Source of the DNA: Enterococcus songbeiensis
Lineage (GTDB): Bacteria; Bacillota; Bacilli; Lactobacillales; Enterococcaceae
Assembly (NCBI RefSeq): GCF_005405265.1
Contig: NZ_BJDS01000018.1
Location: 1-64,000 of the forward strand
DNA: 64,000 bases
Reading direction: 5' to 3'
Below the pieces are notes generated by a model, which worked only from the letters and a program-made list of their open reading frames with translations, ran no database searches and was not told where the DNA came from. This document shows positions 1 to 8,132 of this stretch, piece by piece (the first letter of the stretch is position 1; every line of letters begins with the position of its first letter). A program made the translations under genes and the position numbers.

Positions 1-285
1 TCATTCCACTAGAAATACTTAAAAAAGTGGAAGTGACATCCTAGTTCCTATTTTGGTAATAAATTTTCTGCAAGAAAATTTAGTCTGATGTTCACAACGA
101 ATATCATTCCACTAGAAATACTTAAAAAAGTGGAAGTGACATCCTAGTTCCTATTTTGGTAATAAATTTTCTGCAAGAAAATTTAGTCTGATGTTCACAA
201 CGAATATCATTCCACTAGAAATACTTAGAAAAGTGGAAGTGACATCCTAGTTCCTATTTTGGTAATAATATTCTGCAAGAAAATT
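1..285. repeat. Tandem repeat, 103-bp period, about 2.8 copies
   Basis: Copies start at 1, 104 and 207. The first two look identical; the third has a substitution and a short deletion and fades out near 285. Each unit holds two inverted repeats: TTCCACT with AGTGGAA, and AAATTTTCT-GCA-AGAAAATTT, a perfect 9-bp stem with a 3-nt loop. No open frame or promoter is evident. The array lies just downstream of the nrdE stop, where nrdF would be expected. Diverged single copies of part of the unit occur near 20,891 and 53,855. There are no unique spacers, so it is not a CRISPR array. Confidence 0.9.
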
Positions 286-305
286 TGTGTTGTCGTTTAG
301 TTGCA

Positions 306-2465
306 TCAAATGACACAGCTTTCGCATTGGTTGCTACCGATTTCTTCTGCATCATCGGTAAATGTTCGCACATAATAAATAGACTTGATGCCTTTATTAA
401 AGGCATAGTGACGCAAGATATTCAAATCCCGCGTGGTTTGTTTATTGGTTGTTTTCCATTCATACAAACCTTCAGGAATTTCTGAACGCATGAAAAGTGT
501 CAGGCTCATTCCTTGGTCGATATGCTGTTGGGCAGTGGCATACACGTCAATTACTTTACGCATATCCATATCGTAAGCGGATTTGTAAAAAGGAATCGTG
601 TCGTTGGACAAGTAAGCCGCTGGATAGTAAATTTTACCGATTTTCTTTTCTTGCCGTTCTTCAATCATTCGAGTAATTGGGTGCAGGCTAGCACTAGTAT
701 CGTTGATGTAAGAAATCGAGCCGTTTGGTGCGACTGCAAGCCGGTTTTGATGATACAAACCATCTTTTTTAACGGCTGCTTGTAATTTTTGCCAATCTTC
801 TCCACTTGGTAAAAAGATATCTGCAAAGATTTCTTTGATTTTTTCTGATTTTGGTTGGAAGTTCCCCGTCGTGTATTTATCAAAATAGCTGCCGTCTGCA
901 TAAGCGGATTTTTCAAAATTATGGAAAACGGTTTGTCGTTCACGAGCGATGGCGTTGCTTTCAACTAAGGTCCAATAGTTCAACAGCATGAAATAAAGAT
1001 CTGTGAATTCAAGGGATTCTGGTGAGCCGTATTCCATATGGTGCTTTGCAAAGAACGTATGCAAGCCCATCCCACCAAGACCAATCGTATGCGCTAAGTT
1101 ATTGCCATGTTGGATCGATGGAACCACGTCAATATCTGAGGCAACTGTAACAAAAGTCAATGCTCGTGTCATGGTTCGGACAGATTTACCAAAATCAGGG
1201 CTTTCCATCAAGTTTACAATATTGGTGGAGCCAAGATTACAAGAAATATCCGTTCCCATCACTTCGTATTCTTGCTTGCCATTGATTAGTGAAGGTTGTT
1301 GTACTTGCAGGATCTCAGAACAAAGATTACTCATAATGATCTTACCGTCAATCGGGTTGGTTCGGTTGGCTGTATCGATATTTATCACATAAGGATAACC
1401 AGATTCTTGTTGTAATTTAGAAATTTCGTTTTCTAAATCACGGGCTTTGATTTTTGTTTTACGAATCTTGGGATTTGCTACCAATTTATCGTATTCTTTG
1501 GTGATGTCGACATAAGAAAAAGGCACGCCGTATTCTTTTTCAACGCTATAAGGGCTGAACAAATACATGTCTTCATTTTTTCGAGTCAGTTCATAAAATT
1601 TATCCGGTACGATGACTCCAAGAGACAAGGTTTTTACGCGGATTTTTTCATCGGCATTTTCTTTTTTTGCGGATAAAAAGCTGATGATATCTGGATGAAA
1701 AACATTCAGATAAACGACACCGGCACCTTGTCGTTGTCCCAATTGGTTGGAATAGCTGAAGCTGTCTTCGAATAATTTCATGACAGGCATCACACCGCTG
1801 GCAGCTCCTTCATACCCTTTGATGGGTGCGCCGGCTTCTCGTAAATTAGACAAGGTGATTCCAACGCCGCCGCCGATTCGTGACAGCTGCAAGGCAGAAT
1901 TGATTCCACGCCCAATAGCATTCATATCATCGGTGATTTGGATTAGGAAACAAGAAACCAATTCTCCACGACGTTTCCGTCCAGCATTCAAGAAAGAAGG
2001 GGTCGCTGGTTGGTAACGCTGATGAATCATTTCATCAGCTAATGCTAAAGCCAAAGCTTCGTCGCCATTGGCAAAATACAACGCATTGAACGCGACACGA
2101 TCTTCATAGGATTCAAGATAAGCAGTACCATCATTGGTTTTTAGCGCATATTGAGAATAAAATTTGTAGGCTGCCATAAAGGATTTGAATTGAAAATTTT
2201 GCTCATCAAGAAATTGATACAATTTTTCAATGAAGGCATCGGAATAATTTGCTAGAAATTCTTTTTCCAAATAATCATTGGCTACCAAGTAATCAATTTT
2301 TTCTTTAATAGAAGCAAATGTCTTAGTATTTGGTTCGACATTTTCAGCAAAAAAAGCAGCTAGTGCTTCTTTATCCTTGTTCAAAGGGATTTGTCCATCG
2401 ACAGGTCGGTTGATTTCATTATTCAACTTGAAATAACTAACGTCGGAAATATTTTTTAAACTCAT
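306..2465 (-). CDS. nrdE: Class Ib ribonucleoside-diphosphate reductase, alpha subunit
   Basis: NrdE reduces ribonucleoside diphosphates to deoxyribonucleotides, with the radical generator NrdF and electrons from NrdH. The 719-aa length is normal. Visible active-site residues are Cys172 and Cys409 (the redox pair), the N-L-C-S-E motif at 380-384 (Asn380, thiyl Cys382, Glu384) and the C-terminal shuttle cysteines 714 and 717 in the ending CESCVI. The ATG at 2465 follows an AGAAGGG ribosome site. nrdH lies about 100 bp upstream and the two probably form one transcript. nrdF and nrdI are not beside it: the downstream side holds only the 103-bp repeat to the window edge, so nrdF may lie beyond it. 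Confidence 0.97.
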   Translation of the reverse strand: MSLKNISDVSYFKLNNEINRPVDGQIPLNKDKEALAAFFAENVEPNTKTFASIKEKIDYLVANDYLEKEFLANYSDAFIEKLYQFLDEQNFQFKSFMAAYKFYSQYALKTNDGTAYLESYEDRVAFNALYFANGDEALALALADEMIHQRYQPATPSFLNAGRKRRGELVSCFLIQITDDMNAIGRGINSALQLSRIGGGVGITLSNLREAGAPIKGYEGAASGVMPVMKLFEDSFSYSNQLGQRQGAGVVYLNVFHPDIISFLSAKKENADEKIRVKTLSLGVIVPDKFYELTRKNEDMYLFSPYSVEKEYGVPFSYVDITKEYDKLVANPKIRKTKIKARDLENEISKLQQESGYPYVINIDTANRTNPIDGKIIMSNLCSEILQVQQPSLINGKQEYEVMGTDISCNLGSTNIVNLMESPDFGKSVRTMTRALTFVTVASDIDVVPSIQHGNNLAHTIGLGGMGLHTFFAKHHMEYGSPESLEFTDLYFMLLNYWTLVESNAIARERQTVFHNFEKSAYADGSYFDKYTTGNFQPKSEKIKEIFADIFLPSGEDWQKLQAAVKKDGLYHQNRLAVAPNGSISYINDTSASLHPITRMIEERQEKKIGKIYYPAAYLSNDTIPFYKSAYDMDMRKVIDVYATAQQHIDQGMSLTLFMRSEIPEGLYEWKTTNKQTTRDLNILRHYAFNKGIKSIYYVRTFTDDAEEIGSNQCESCVI

Positions 2466-2567
2466 GGGAAGACCCTTCTTTCGTTCAAGTTTTTTAAGCG
2501 ATAAAAAAGGATTTGCTGGCTTACAAGGCTGACAAATCCGAGGTTTACAAAGTTAGCGAAGAAAAAA

Positions 2568-2792
2568 TCAAGACGCTAGTTGACGTAGTTGATCTGGTCG
2601 AAATCCGATGATTGGTTGTGCGTCGGAAGTTACGACGGGAACGCTCTGGAAGCCTTGTTCCTTTAATTGATCGATCATTTCTGGTTGTTCGTCGATATTC
2701 ACTTCTTGAAAGGCAATATTGTTTTCCGTTAAAAAGCGTTTTGTCATTTTACATTGCATACAATTATTTTTTGAAAATACGGTAATAGTCAT
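2568..2792 (-). CDS. nrdH: Glutaredoxin-like protein NrdH
   Basis: A 74-aa electron donor for NrdEF. It has the C-M-Q-C redox motif near residues 11-14 in a thioredoxin fold, and a C-terminal region (GFRPDQL) typical of NrdH. I start it at the ATG at 2792 rather than at upstream in-frame codons, because GGAGGGG lies just before it and the protein then begins M-T-I-T-V-F as the family does. It is the first gene of the nrdH-nrdE unit, and the promoter with NrdR-like boxes is directly upstream. Confidence 0.95.
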   Translation of the reverse strand: MTITVFSKNNCMQCKMTKRFLTENNIAFQEVNIDEQPEMIDQLKEQGFQSVPVVTSDAQPIIGFRPDQLRQLAS

Positions 2793-2839
2793 TACGCGCC
2801 CCTCCTTGTTCCTGTTTTGGGAAAAATTATTATAAACTA

Positions 2840-2867
2840 AGTATAAGTCAGGACAGAAAAAAGTCAA
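2840..2867 (-). promoter_or_regulatory. nrdH promoter
   Basis: On the minus strand a -35 TTGACT (2867-2862) is followed by a 16-bp spacer and a -10 TATACT (2845-2840), about 40 bp before the nrdH start. The NrdR-like boxes lie immediately upstream of the -35. Confidence 0.7.
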
Positions 2868-2874
2868 CAAAGAA

Positions 2875-2921
2875 ACACTACATCTTGTGTTTGTGAAATC
2901 AAAGGGTACTAAATTTTGTGT
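2875..2921 (-). promoter_or_regulatory. Two NrdR-like boxes upstream of nrdH
   Basis: Box 1 (2875-2890) reads ACACTACATCTTGTGT and matches the NrdR consensus ACACWATATATWGTGT at 14 of 16 positions. Box 2 (2906-2921), GTACTAAATTTTGTGT, matches 12 of 16. Their starts are 31 bp apart, three helical turns, a spacing known for paired NrdR boxes. They sit just upstream of the nrdH -35. Repression by NrdR is an inference. Confidence 0.7.
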
Positions 2922-3063
2922 TTTTATACAAAAATGAATGTGCTGGAAATCTCACCGTTTCTTGATTAAGAAGAAAATAAACAGGAGGTTGTATAAATAA
3001 AACGAGTAAAAAAAAGCAAATAAATTTTTCTATGTGAAAGAGATAGCAATTTTCGAAATTGGA

Positions 3064-3112
3064 TTGACTTTTTGAGGTAAAGAACGTACTCTTTAACTGA
3101 GAATAATTATCA
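3064..3112 (+). promoter_or_regulatory. feo promoter region with Fur box
   Basis: A 15-bp 7-1-7 element at 3098-3112, TGAGAATAATTATCA, differs at one base from the Gram-positive Fur consensus TGATAATNATTATCA. A possible -35 TTGACT lies at 3064-3069 with a weak -10 (TACTCT) 17 bp later, so Fur would cover the start of transcription. Iron-dependent repression of feo is the expected outcome. Confidence 0.75.
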
Positions 3113-3153
3113 TTTGCGATTGTAAATAACTACACAAGAATGGAGCCGACGGG

Positions 3154-3618
3154 ATGAGAAAATTAAGTGAAGCGAAAACCCATAAAGTCTATCAGGTAAA
3201 AGAGATTCAGACGACGGCAGAAATTCAGCTTCATTTGAATCATCTTGGTTTGATTCCCGGCAGTAAAGTTGTCTTGCTGCAAACGGTAGGAGAAAACGGT
3301 ATTGTTCTGCTGCACAATAGCCGCTTGGCGTTGGATCAGCAAATTTTAGAAAAAATCATGATCGAGGAAGCCAAAGAAACCGGTGAGTGGGTGTCATTAG
3401 ATCAATTGGCGATCGGAGATACAGCAACTGTTGTGGGTGTTCATGGTGAAGGAGCTGTCAAACGGCGGTTGATGGATATGGGCCTGACTAAAAATGTTCG
3501 AGTACAAGTTCGGAAACGGGCTCCTTTAGGTGATCCGATTGAAATTACCGTTCGCGGCTATGAATTGACTCTTCGAAAAAATGAAGCTGCCTATATCTTA
3601 GTAGAAAAGGAGCAGTAA
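3154..3618 (+). CDS. feoA: FeoA protein with two FeoA domains
   Basis: FeoA is a small cytosolic SH3-like partner of the FeoB ferrous iron transporter. A usual FeoA has about 75 residues; this protein has 154 and reads as two FeoA domains in tandem. The first spans about residues 1-75 (HLNHLGLIPGSKV motif) and the second about 80-154 (LMDMGLTKNVRVQV and DPIEITVRGYELTLRKNEA). The second is much closer to the family consensus. The ATG at 3154 is preceded by a weak ribosome site. feoB starts 2 bp after the stop. Confidence 0.93.
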   Translation: MRKLSEAKTHKVYQVKEIQTTAEIQLHLNHLGLIPGSKVVLLQTVGENGIVLLHNSRLALDQQILEKIMIEEAKETGEWVSLDQLAIGDTATVVGVHGEGAVKRRLMDMGLTKNVRVQVRKRAPLGDPIEITVRGYELTLRKNEAAYILVEKEQ

Positions 3619-3620
3619 AA

Positions 3621-5774
3621 ATGCGAGAAACCTATCTAGCATTAGCAGGAAATCCGAACAGCGGAAAAACCAGTACCTTCAATCAATTGACAGGTGCAAC
3701 CCAGTCTGTTGGGAATTGGCCCGGTGTAACAGTAGAACGCAAAGCCGGAAACTTACGAAAAAATAGAGAAGTTATCATTCAAGACCTTCCGGGAATCTAT
3801 TCCCTTTCTCCATATACACCAGAAGAAATTGTGGCTCGGGATTATTTGTTGCAGGATCGTCCAGACGTCATCGTTAACATCATTGACGGCAGCAATTTAG
3901 AACGTAACCTTTATTTAACAACACAGCTTTTAGAAACAGGCATCCCGGTGGTTGTAGGAGTTAATATGATGGATGTCGTGAAAAAAAGCGGCAAAAAAAT
4001 CAATCTGGAAAAACTTGCTTACGGACTGCAAACCCCCGTTGTCGGAATGAGTGCGTTGAAAAAACAAGGTCTGGATGAATTAATTCATAAAAGCTTGCAG
4101 GCGGCAGAAATTTTTCCGCCAGAAATCCATTACCCGGTGTATGATCCAAAATTGGAAGCCGCTTTGAGTGAAATCAATGATGTGTTAGGCAATACGGTAC
4201 CGGAAAAACAGGCGCGTTGGTATGCTGTCAAATTATTCGAACAAGATCCGGTCGTTTGTCAACAAGTAAATTTGTCAAAAATCCAACAAAAAGAAATCAA
4301 TGAAATCATAAAAATTACGGAGAAAATCTTTAACGATACCAGCGAAGCAATCCTAATCAATGAGCGCTATGAATTTATCGCCCGATTAGTGGCGTTGTGT
4401 GCAAACCAAGAAAGTAATTTTGTGGAGACCGTTAGTGATAAAATCGATCAAGTAGTAACGAACCGCTTTTTGGCTTTGCCTATTTTTGCTTTGATGATGT
4501 GGGGAATCTACTATCTGTCAATTCAAACCATCGGCACGATCGGTACAGACTGGATTAACGATGTGTTATTTGGTTCGGTGCTTCCTCAATGGGTGGAAAA
4601 AACATTGGTGAGTTGGCAAGTTGCTGATTGGATGCAACAGTTGATTTTAAATGGAATTTTAGCAGGTGTTGGCGCAGTTTTAGGGTTTCTACCGCAAATC
4701 ATCGTCTTGTTTTTCTGTTTGTCATTGTTAGAGGACTGCGGCTACATGGCGCGCATTGCCTTCGTCATGGATCGCCTGTTTCGAAAATTTGGTTTATCGG
4801 GAAAGTCATTTATTCCTATGCTGATTGCGACTGGATGCGGTGTGCCAGGAGTAATGGCCAGCCGTACCATTGAAAATGAAAAAGATCGGCGGTTGACGGT
4901 TATGGTGACGACCTTCATGCCTTGCTCGGCAAAGCTACCAATCATTGCCCTGATCGCAGGAGCTTTCTTTCCTCACAGTAGTTGGGTAGCACCTTCTGCA
5001 TATTTCTTAGGAATTACCGCCATCGTTTTGTCTGGGATTGCTTTGAAAAAAACACGGTTGTTTTCTAGTAATCCGGCACCCTTTATTATGGAACTGCCGG
5101 CGTATCATTTGCCGCAGATGCACAATGTTTTTCATCAAACGACTGATCGTGCATGGGCATTTGTTAAAAAAGCCGGTACGATTATCTTTGTTTCCAGTAT
5201 TGTCATTTGGCTTGCTTCAAATTATAATTTTTTGTTGCAACCAGTGGCAGAAAATCAAAGTATTCTTGCACAATTGGGGCGTCTGATTGCGCCACTATTC
5301 GCACCATTGGGATGGGGGCAATGGCAAGGGACCGTTGCAACACTGACAGGATTGGTCGCAAAAGAAAATGTTATTGGCACCTTTGGCGTACTATACGGCC
5401 ATTTATCGGAAGTCTCTGAAAACGGTACGGAAATTTGGGGACAAATGCAAATGAACTTTACACCTGCTGCTGCGTATTCATTTTTAGCATTTAATTTACT
5501 GTGTGCACCGTGTTTTGCGGCAATCGGTGCTATTCATCGGGAAATGGCAAGCTTGAAATGGACATGGTTGGCAATCGGTTATCAATGTGGGTTAGCTTAT
5601 GGCGTCAGTTTTCTATTGTATCAATTTGGTCACGTATTTTTTGAAGGCGGTGCATGGACGATGGGGACGTTTTTGGCAGTTGTCGTCGCCGGAGGAATGC
5701 TGTTTGCCATTCTTCGTAAACCAAAAGAACAAAAACTGCCATTTGTGCAGATTGTAAAAGGAAGTGAAAGATGA
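3621..5774 (+). CDS. feoB: Ferrous iron transport protein B
   Basis: A 717-aa membrane GTPase that imports Fe(II). The N-terminal G domain shows the P-loop GNPNSGKT at residues 10-17, the D-x-x-G region (DLPGIYSL) and the guanine-specificity motif N-M-M-D. The C-terminal half holds the Gate and core transmembrane segments, including conserved C-G-V-P-G and C-A-P-C-F-A stretches. The gene is translationally coupled to its neighbours: it starts 2 bp after feoA, and its TGA stop overlaps the start of the small Cys-rich gene. It belongs to the Fur-controlled feo operon. Confidence 0.97.
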   Translation: MRETYLALAGNPNSGKTSTFNQLTGATQSVGNWPGVTVERKAGNLRKNREVIIQDLPGIYSLSPYTPEEIVARDYLLQDRPDVIVNIIDGSNLERNLYLTTQLLETGIPVVVGVNMMDVVKKSGKKINLEKLAYGLQTPVVGMSALKKQGLDELIHKSLQAAEIFPPEIHYPVYDPKLEAALSEINDVLGNTVPEKQARWYAVKLFEQDPVVCQQVNLSKIQQKEINEIIKITEKIFNDTSEAILINERYEFIARLVALCANQESNFVETVSDKIDQVVTNRFLALPIFALMMWGIYYLSIQTIGTIGTDWINDVLFGSVLPQWVEKTLVSWQVADWMQQLILNGILAGVGAVLGFLPQIIVLFFCLSLLEDCGYMARIAFVMDRLFRKFGLSGKSFIPMLIATGCGVPGVMASRTIENEKDRRLTVMVTTFMPCSAKLPIIALIAGAFFPHSSWVAPSAYFLGITAIVLSGIALKKTRLFSSNPAPFIMELPAYHLPQMHNVFHQTTDRAWAFVKKAGTIIFVSSIVIWLASNYNFLLQPVAENQSILAQLGRLIAPLFAPLGWGQWQGTVATLTGLVAKENVIGTFGVLYGHLSEVSENGTEIWGQMQMNFTPAAAYSFLAFNLLCAPCFAAIGAIHREMASLKWTWLAIGYQCGLAYGVSFLLYQFGHVFFEGGAWTMGTFLAVVVAGGMLFAILRKPKEQKLPFVQIVKGSER

Positions 5775-5905
5775 TGGCGACTTTTTTGTTGAGTGTTCTG
5801 ATTTTTGGTAGTGCCGGCTGGATCGTTTATCGTCAGAAAAAAAGTGGCGGCAGCTGCAAAGACTGCACGTCAAGTTGTCCGGTTAAACAAGAACAAGTGA
5901 AATAA
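5771..5905 (+). CDS. FeoB-associated Cys-rich membrane peptide
   Basis: A 44-aa peptide. Residues about 3-20 form one transmembrane helix, followed by a short cytosolic tail with C-x2-C and a further Cys (SCKDC...SSC). Small Cys-rich membrane proteins of this kind commonly follow feoB in Firmicutes (the family called FeoB-associated Cys-rich membrane protein). Two adjacent ATGs (5771 and 5774) overlap the feoB stop; either could serve. The operon terminator follows immediately. A role in iron handling is inferred from the family and position. Confidence 0.88.
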   Translation: MMATFLLSVLIFGSAGWIVYRQKKSGGSCKDCTSSCPVKQEQVK

Positions 5906-5946
5906 AAAAAGCGAAGTTTCCCAAAAGGAGACTTCGCTTTTTTTTC
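5905..5946. terminator. Bidirectional terminator between feo and degV
   Basis: An inverted repeat AAAGCGAAGT...ACTTCGCTTT with A and T tracts on either side serves the converging feo operon (+) and degV (-). Confidence 0.88.
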
Positions 5947-5958
5947 ATAATAAATTCT

Positions 5959-6816
5959 TTAGTCCAGTAACTGGGCACCTACACCCAATAAGCCTGGACC
6001 AGTATGCACAACAAGCGCAGGAGAGATTTCACCAAAGTAAAATTCTTTTACCCAAGGAAAATCCTGTTGCAATTGTTTTTTGACAGCTAATGCTTCTTCA
6101 TAAGCACCGCCATGAGCAACAGCAAGTCGGACATTTTTATGTTCACCGACAAACTTATGAATCAAGGCAATCGTTTTTTCTAAACTTTTTTTGCGTCCAC
6201 GTGCTTTGGCAACGGTGTAGTAGACACCTTCGTCATTGCAAGAGATGATGGGATTTAATTTTAAAGCAGTTCCTAAAAGGGAAGCGACCAAACCGATTCG
6301 TCCACCTTTTTGTAGATATTCAAGTGTCGCCACATTAAAATAAACAGTATTTTTGCTGACCTCTGCTTCTAGTTTAGAGATTATTTCCTTGAAGGATAAC
6401 CCGGCTTCCAGCAGTTCATTGGCATGAATCGCCTGAAGACCGGCAGCAATCCCAATATTTTTAGTATCTAAGACGTAGACTTCTAATCCATCATACTGTT
6501 CGCCTAAAAGCCGCACGATGTTATGGGTGCCGCTTAAACCTGCAGAGATTGTCACGCCCAAAACTTTTTCGTAGCCATCCGCTTTGATTTGATCAAAAAT
6601 TTGATTGATAGCATCTCCGGATGGTAATGAGGTGCTGGGGATTTCTTGCGGAAGCCGTTGGTAAATTTCTTCTGCGCTGATTTCAACTTTATCGATGTAT
6701 TCACGATCGCTATAAATGATTTTTAAAGGAATCATGTACATATGATTTTCCGCCATGATTTCTGCGGGAACATCAGTACCTGAATCCACTAAAAGAGCAA
6801 TTTTTTCTTTATTCAT
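5959..6816 (-). CDS. DegV family fatty-acid-binding protein
   Basis: A 285-aa DegV/FakB-like protein. The N-terminus IALLVDSGTDVP carries the family's D-S-x-x-D element, residues about 60-65 contain TSLPS, and G-L-S-G-T lies in the middle. Proteins of this family bind a single fatty acid; FakB members present it to the kinase FakA. Its start (ATG 6816) overlaps the end of the upstream DUF1836 gene by 8 bp, so the two are co-transcribed and probably coupled. The FakA partner is not in this window. Confidence 0.93.
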   Translation of the reverse strand: MNKEKIALLVDSGTDVPAEIMAENHMYMIPLKIIYSDREYIDKVEISAEEIYQRLPQEIPSTSLPSGDAINQIFDQIKADGYEKVLGVTISAGLSGTHNIVRLLGEQYDGLEVYVLDTKNIGIAAGLQAIHANELLEAGLSFKEIISKLEAEVSKNTVYFNVATLEYLQKGGRIGLVASLLGTALKLNPIISCNDEGVYYTVAKARGRKKSLEKTIALIHKFVGEHKNVRLAVAHGGAYEEALAVKKQLQQDFPWVKEFYFGEISPALVVHTGPGLLGVGAQLLD

Positions 6817-7363
6817 GAGGTGCCTCCTTCAAATAGGTTGTTTCTAATGCAATTGTTTTTTCTGCGAGCATTTTCATGGCAAAGGCGGAAGTAGCCGCCC
6901 GAACGGCAATGAATTCAACGGCTGTTTCTGTAGATTCATTGTAACTTTGGCTTTGGGCATGGGCGCCGATACGATAGATCGCTTGTTCTTGTTCTTGGCA
7001 AAAAATATTGTAGGCTTCTTGAATGCCGCTAGTTTTTCCTTGGAAAATGATCCCATCTTTGATTTCAGGAATCGTCAGGATTTGTTTAAGCATGGTGATT
7101 GCTATTAAAAAAGCGACATGTTTTCGGGTATAGCGTTTTTTTTGTGGTGCTGGGATCAGACCGAGTTTGACATAATTGTTAACCATCGAAGGGGTCAACA
7201 AGGTGTGTTTTTCTGGTTGAATGACTTGGGAAAGGTATTGATCAATCAACTGAATCACTTGATCCATATACAAATTAAAATCAGGCAATGCTTCCCAACG
7301 AGGCAAGTGAAATTTTTCCAATTCTGATCCCCAACTAGCCAAATCGGTTTTAATCGTGTTCAT
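6809..7363 (-). CDS. DUF1836 protein with MerR-like DNA-binding region
   Basis: A 184-aa DUF1836 protein. Residues about 58-100 (TPSMVNNYVKLGLIPAP, then KRYTRKHVAFL) resemble the helix-turn-helix and wing of MerR-type proteins, so it is probably a transcription factor. It lies upstream of and overlaps degV, a pairing that suggests it controls a fatty-acid-related gene. A perfect 12-bp-arm palindrome sits about 50 bp upstream and is the natural candidate operator. Its ligand and targets are unknown. Confidence 0.85.
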   Translation of the reverse strand: MNTIKTDLASWGSELEKFHLPRWEALPDFNLYMDQVIQLIDQYLSQVIQPEKHTLLTPSMVNNYVKLGLIPAPQKKRYTRKHVAFLIAITMLKQILTIPEIKDGIIFQGKTSGIQEAYNIFCQEQEQAIYRIGAHAQSQSYNESTETAVEFIAVRAATSAFAMKMLAEKTIALETTYLKEAPHE

Positions 7364-7403
7364 TGTATCAGCTCCGTTTGTTAAAATTATCTAATGGAAG
7401 TTA

Positions 7404-7438
7404 TTTATAGGTTTATCTAGTTTTTGAAACTAGATAAA
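7404..7438 (-). promoter_or_regulatory. Palindromic operator upstream of DUF1836-degV
   Basis: TTTATCTAGTTT (7412-7423), a 3-bp spacer, then AAACTAGATAAA (7427-7438) is a perfect inverted repeat. A minus-strand -10 candidate TATAAA lies at 7409-7404, which puts the palindrome over the -35 region. Another TTATCTA half-site lies at about 7388. Autoregulation by the DUF1836 protein is inferred. Confidence 0.6.
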
Positions 7439-7510
7439 TGATAACATACGCAGGAAGGATTGAAAAGACTTGGACAACTTATTGGGGGAAATTTTAATTA
7501 ATTCACGTAG

Positions 7511-7543
7511 GTTAAGGTTCGGTTAAGCAAAGCAGGGTATTCT
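7511..7543 (+). promoter_or_regulatory. CiaR-like promoter of small RNA 1
   Basis: The direct repeat GTTAAG (7511-7516)-N5-GTTAAG (7522-7527) is followed after 10 nt by a -10 TATTCT (7538-7543). This matches the NTTAAG-N5-WTTAAG architecture of streptococcal CiaR promoters except for G at the W position. No separate -35 is seen, as expected for an activator-dependent promoter. Confidence 0.6.
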
Positions 7544-7549
7544 TTATCC

Positions 7550-7619
7550 ATACCCAATAACCCAAACTTTTCTTTTCATTTTCTCCCTAACCAGTCGTTT
7601 CCTGCGACTGGTTTTTTTT
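7550..7619 (+). ncRNA. csRNA-like small RNA, copy 1
   Basis: A predicted RNA of about 70 nt between the TTAAG-repeat promoter and an intrinsic terminator. It has a pyrimidine-rich, probably unpaired 5' part containing CCCAATAACCC and TTTTCTCCC, then a hairpin AACCAGTCG/CGACTGGTT with eight T. Bases 7549-7584 are identical to 9671-9706 in copy 2. The TCTCCC stretch could pair with ribosome binding sites, as csRNAs do. No open reading frame is seen. The RNA start is estimated from the -10 box. Confidence 0.65.
7589..7619 (+). terminator. Terminator of small RNA 1
   Basis: A perfect 9-bp stem AACCAGTCG/CGACTGGTT with a 7-nt loop and a run of T ends the small RNA. Confidence 0.9.
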
Positions 7620-7724
7620 GTATAAAAATAGTGCAGCCGAATTCTGCCGCACTAGTTGGTTGAAAATTTTGGTTATGAAAATATTTTCTTAGGTGTGAAT
7701 GCCACAATCTGTATTTTACTTACA

Positions 7725-8057
7725 TCAATAAGTAAGTATTGTAGTGTCAAAAAAGCGCTCTTGAAATTCTACGAGTGCTTGGATTTGTTCCTTGCTGTAT
7801 TTGTTTAACTCTTTACAAACGACCAACTTATCTTCGGTGTCATTGAGTCGTTCTATTATTGCTACAACATATCCCTCGTATACCTCCAATGGTTCGAATT
7901 CTCCGATAATATAGGCATCGATTTCTTCTCCGTCACCCGAAAGCGTATCAGGAATAAAACCGTAATTTAAAGGATAGATAAAATTATGCTCTGGATGTTT
8001 AGATCCTAGAGGTCGATCCATTTTTACTGTCACTTTCTTTCCCAAATACGACGACAT
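7725..8057 (-). CDS. Short inorganic-pyrophosphatase-like protein
   Basis: A 110-aa protein resembling soluble family I inorganic pyrophosphatase: YPLNYGFIPDT followed by LSGDGEEIDAYI, which aligns with the metal-binding signature D-x-D-P-x-D. It is shorter than the roughly 170-residue canonical enzymes and keeps only part of the acidic signature, so activity is uncertain. The start ATG at 8057 has a GGGAGG site upstream. Similar short versions are known in Firmicutes. A MazG-like gene follows upstream on the same strand, and the two may form a small nucleotide-housekeeping unit. Confidence 0.78.
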   Translation of the reverse strand: MSSYLGKKVTVKMDRPLGSKHPEHNFIYPLNYGFIPDTLSGDGEEIDAYIIGEFEPLEVYEGYVVAIIERLNDTEDKLVVCKELNKYSKEQIQALVEFQERFFDTTILTY

Positions 8058-8132
8058 ACGACTACCTCCCTAGTAATATAATTTAGAAAAAAGGATACTC
8101 ACTACAAGCGATAGCTATTCTTTTAAATGGTT

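Noticed and set aside
1-285. CRISPR array
   Set aside because: The repeat unit is 103 bp, the copies are contiguous without unique spacers, and there are no cas genes.
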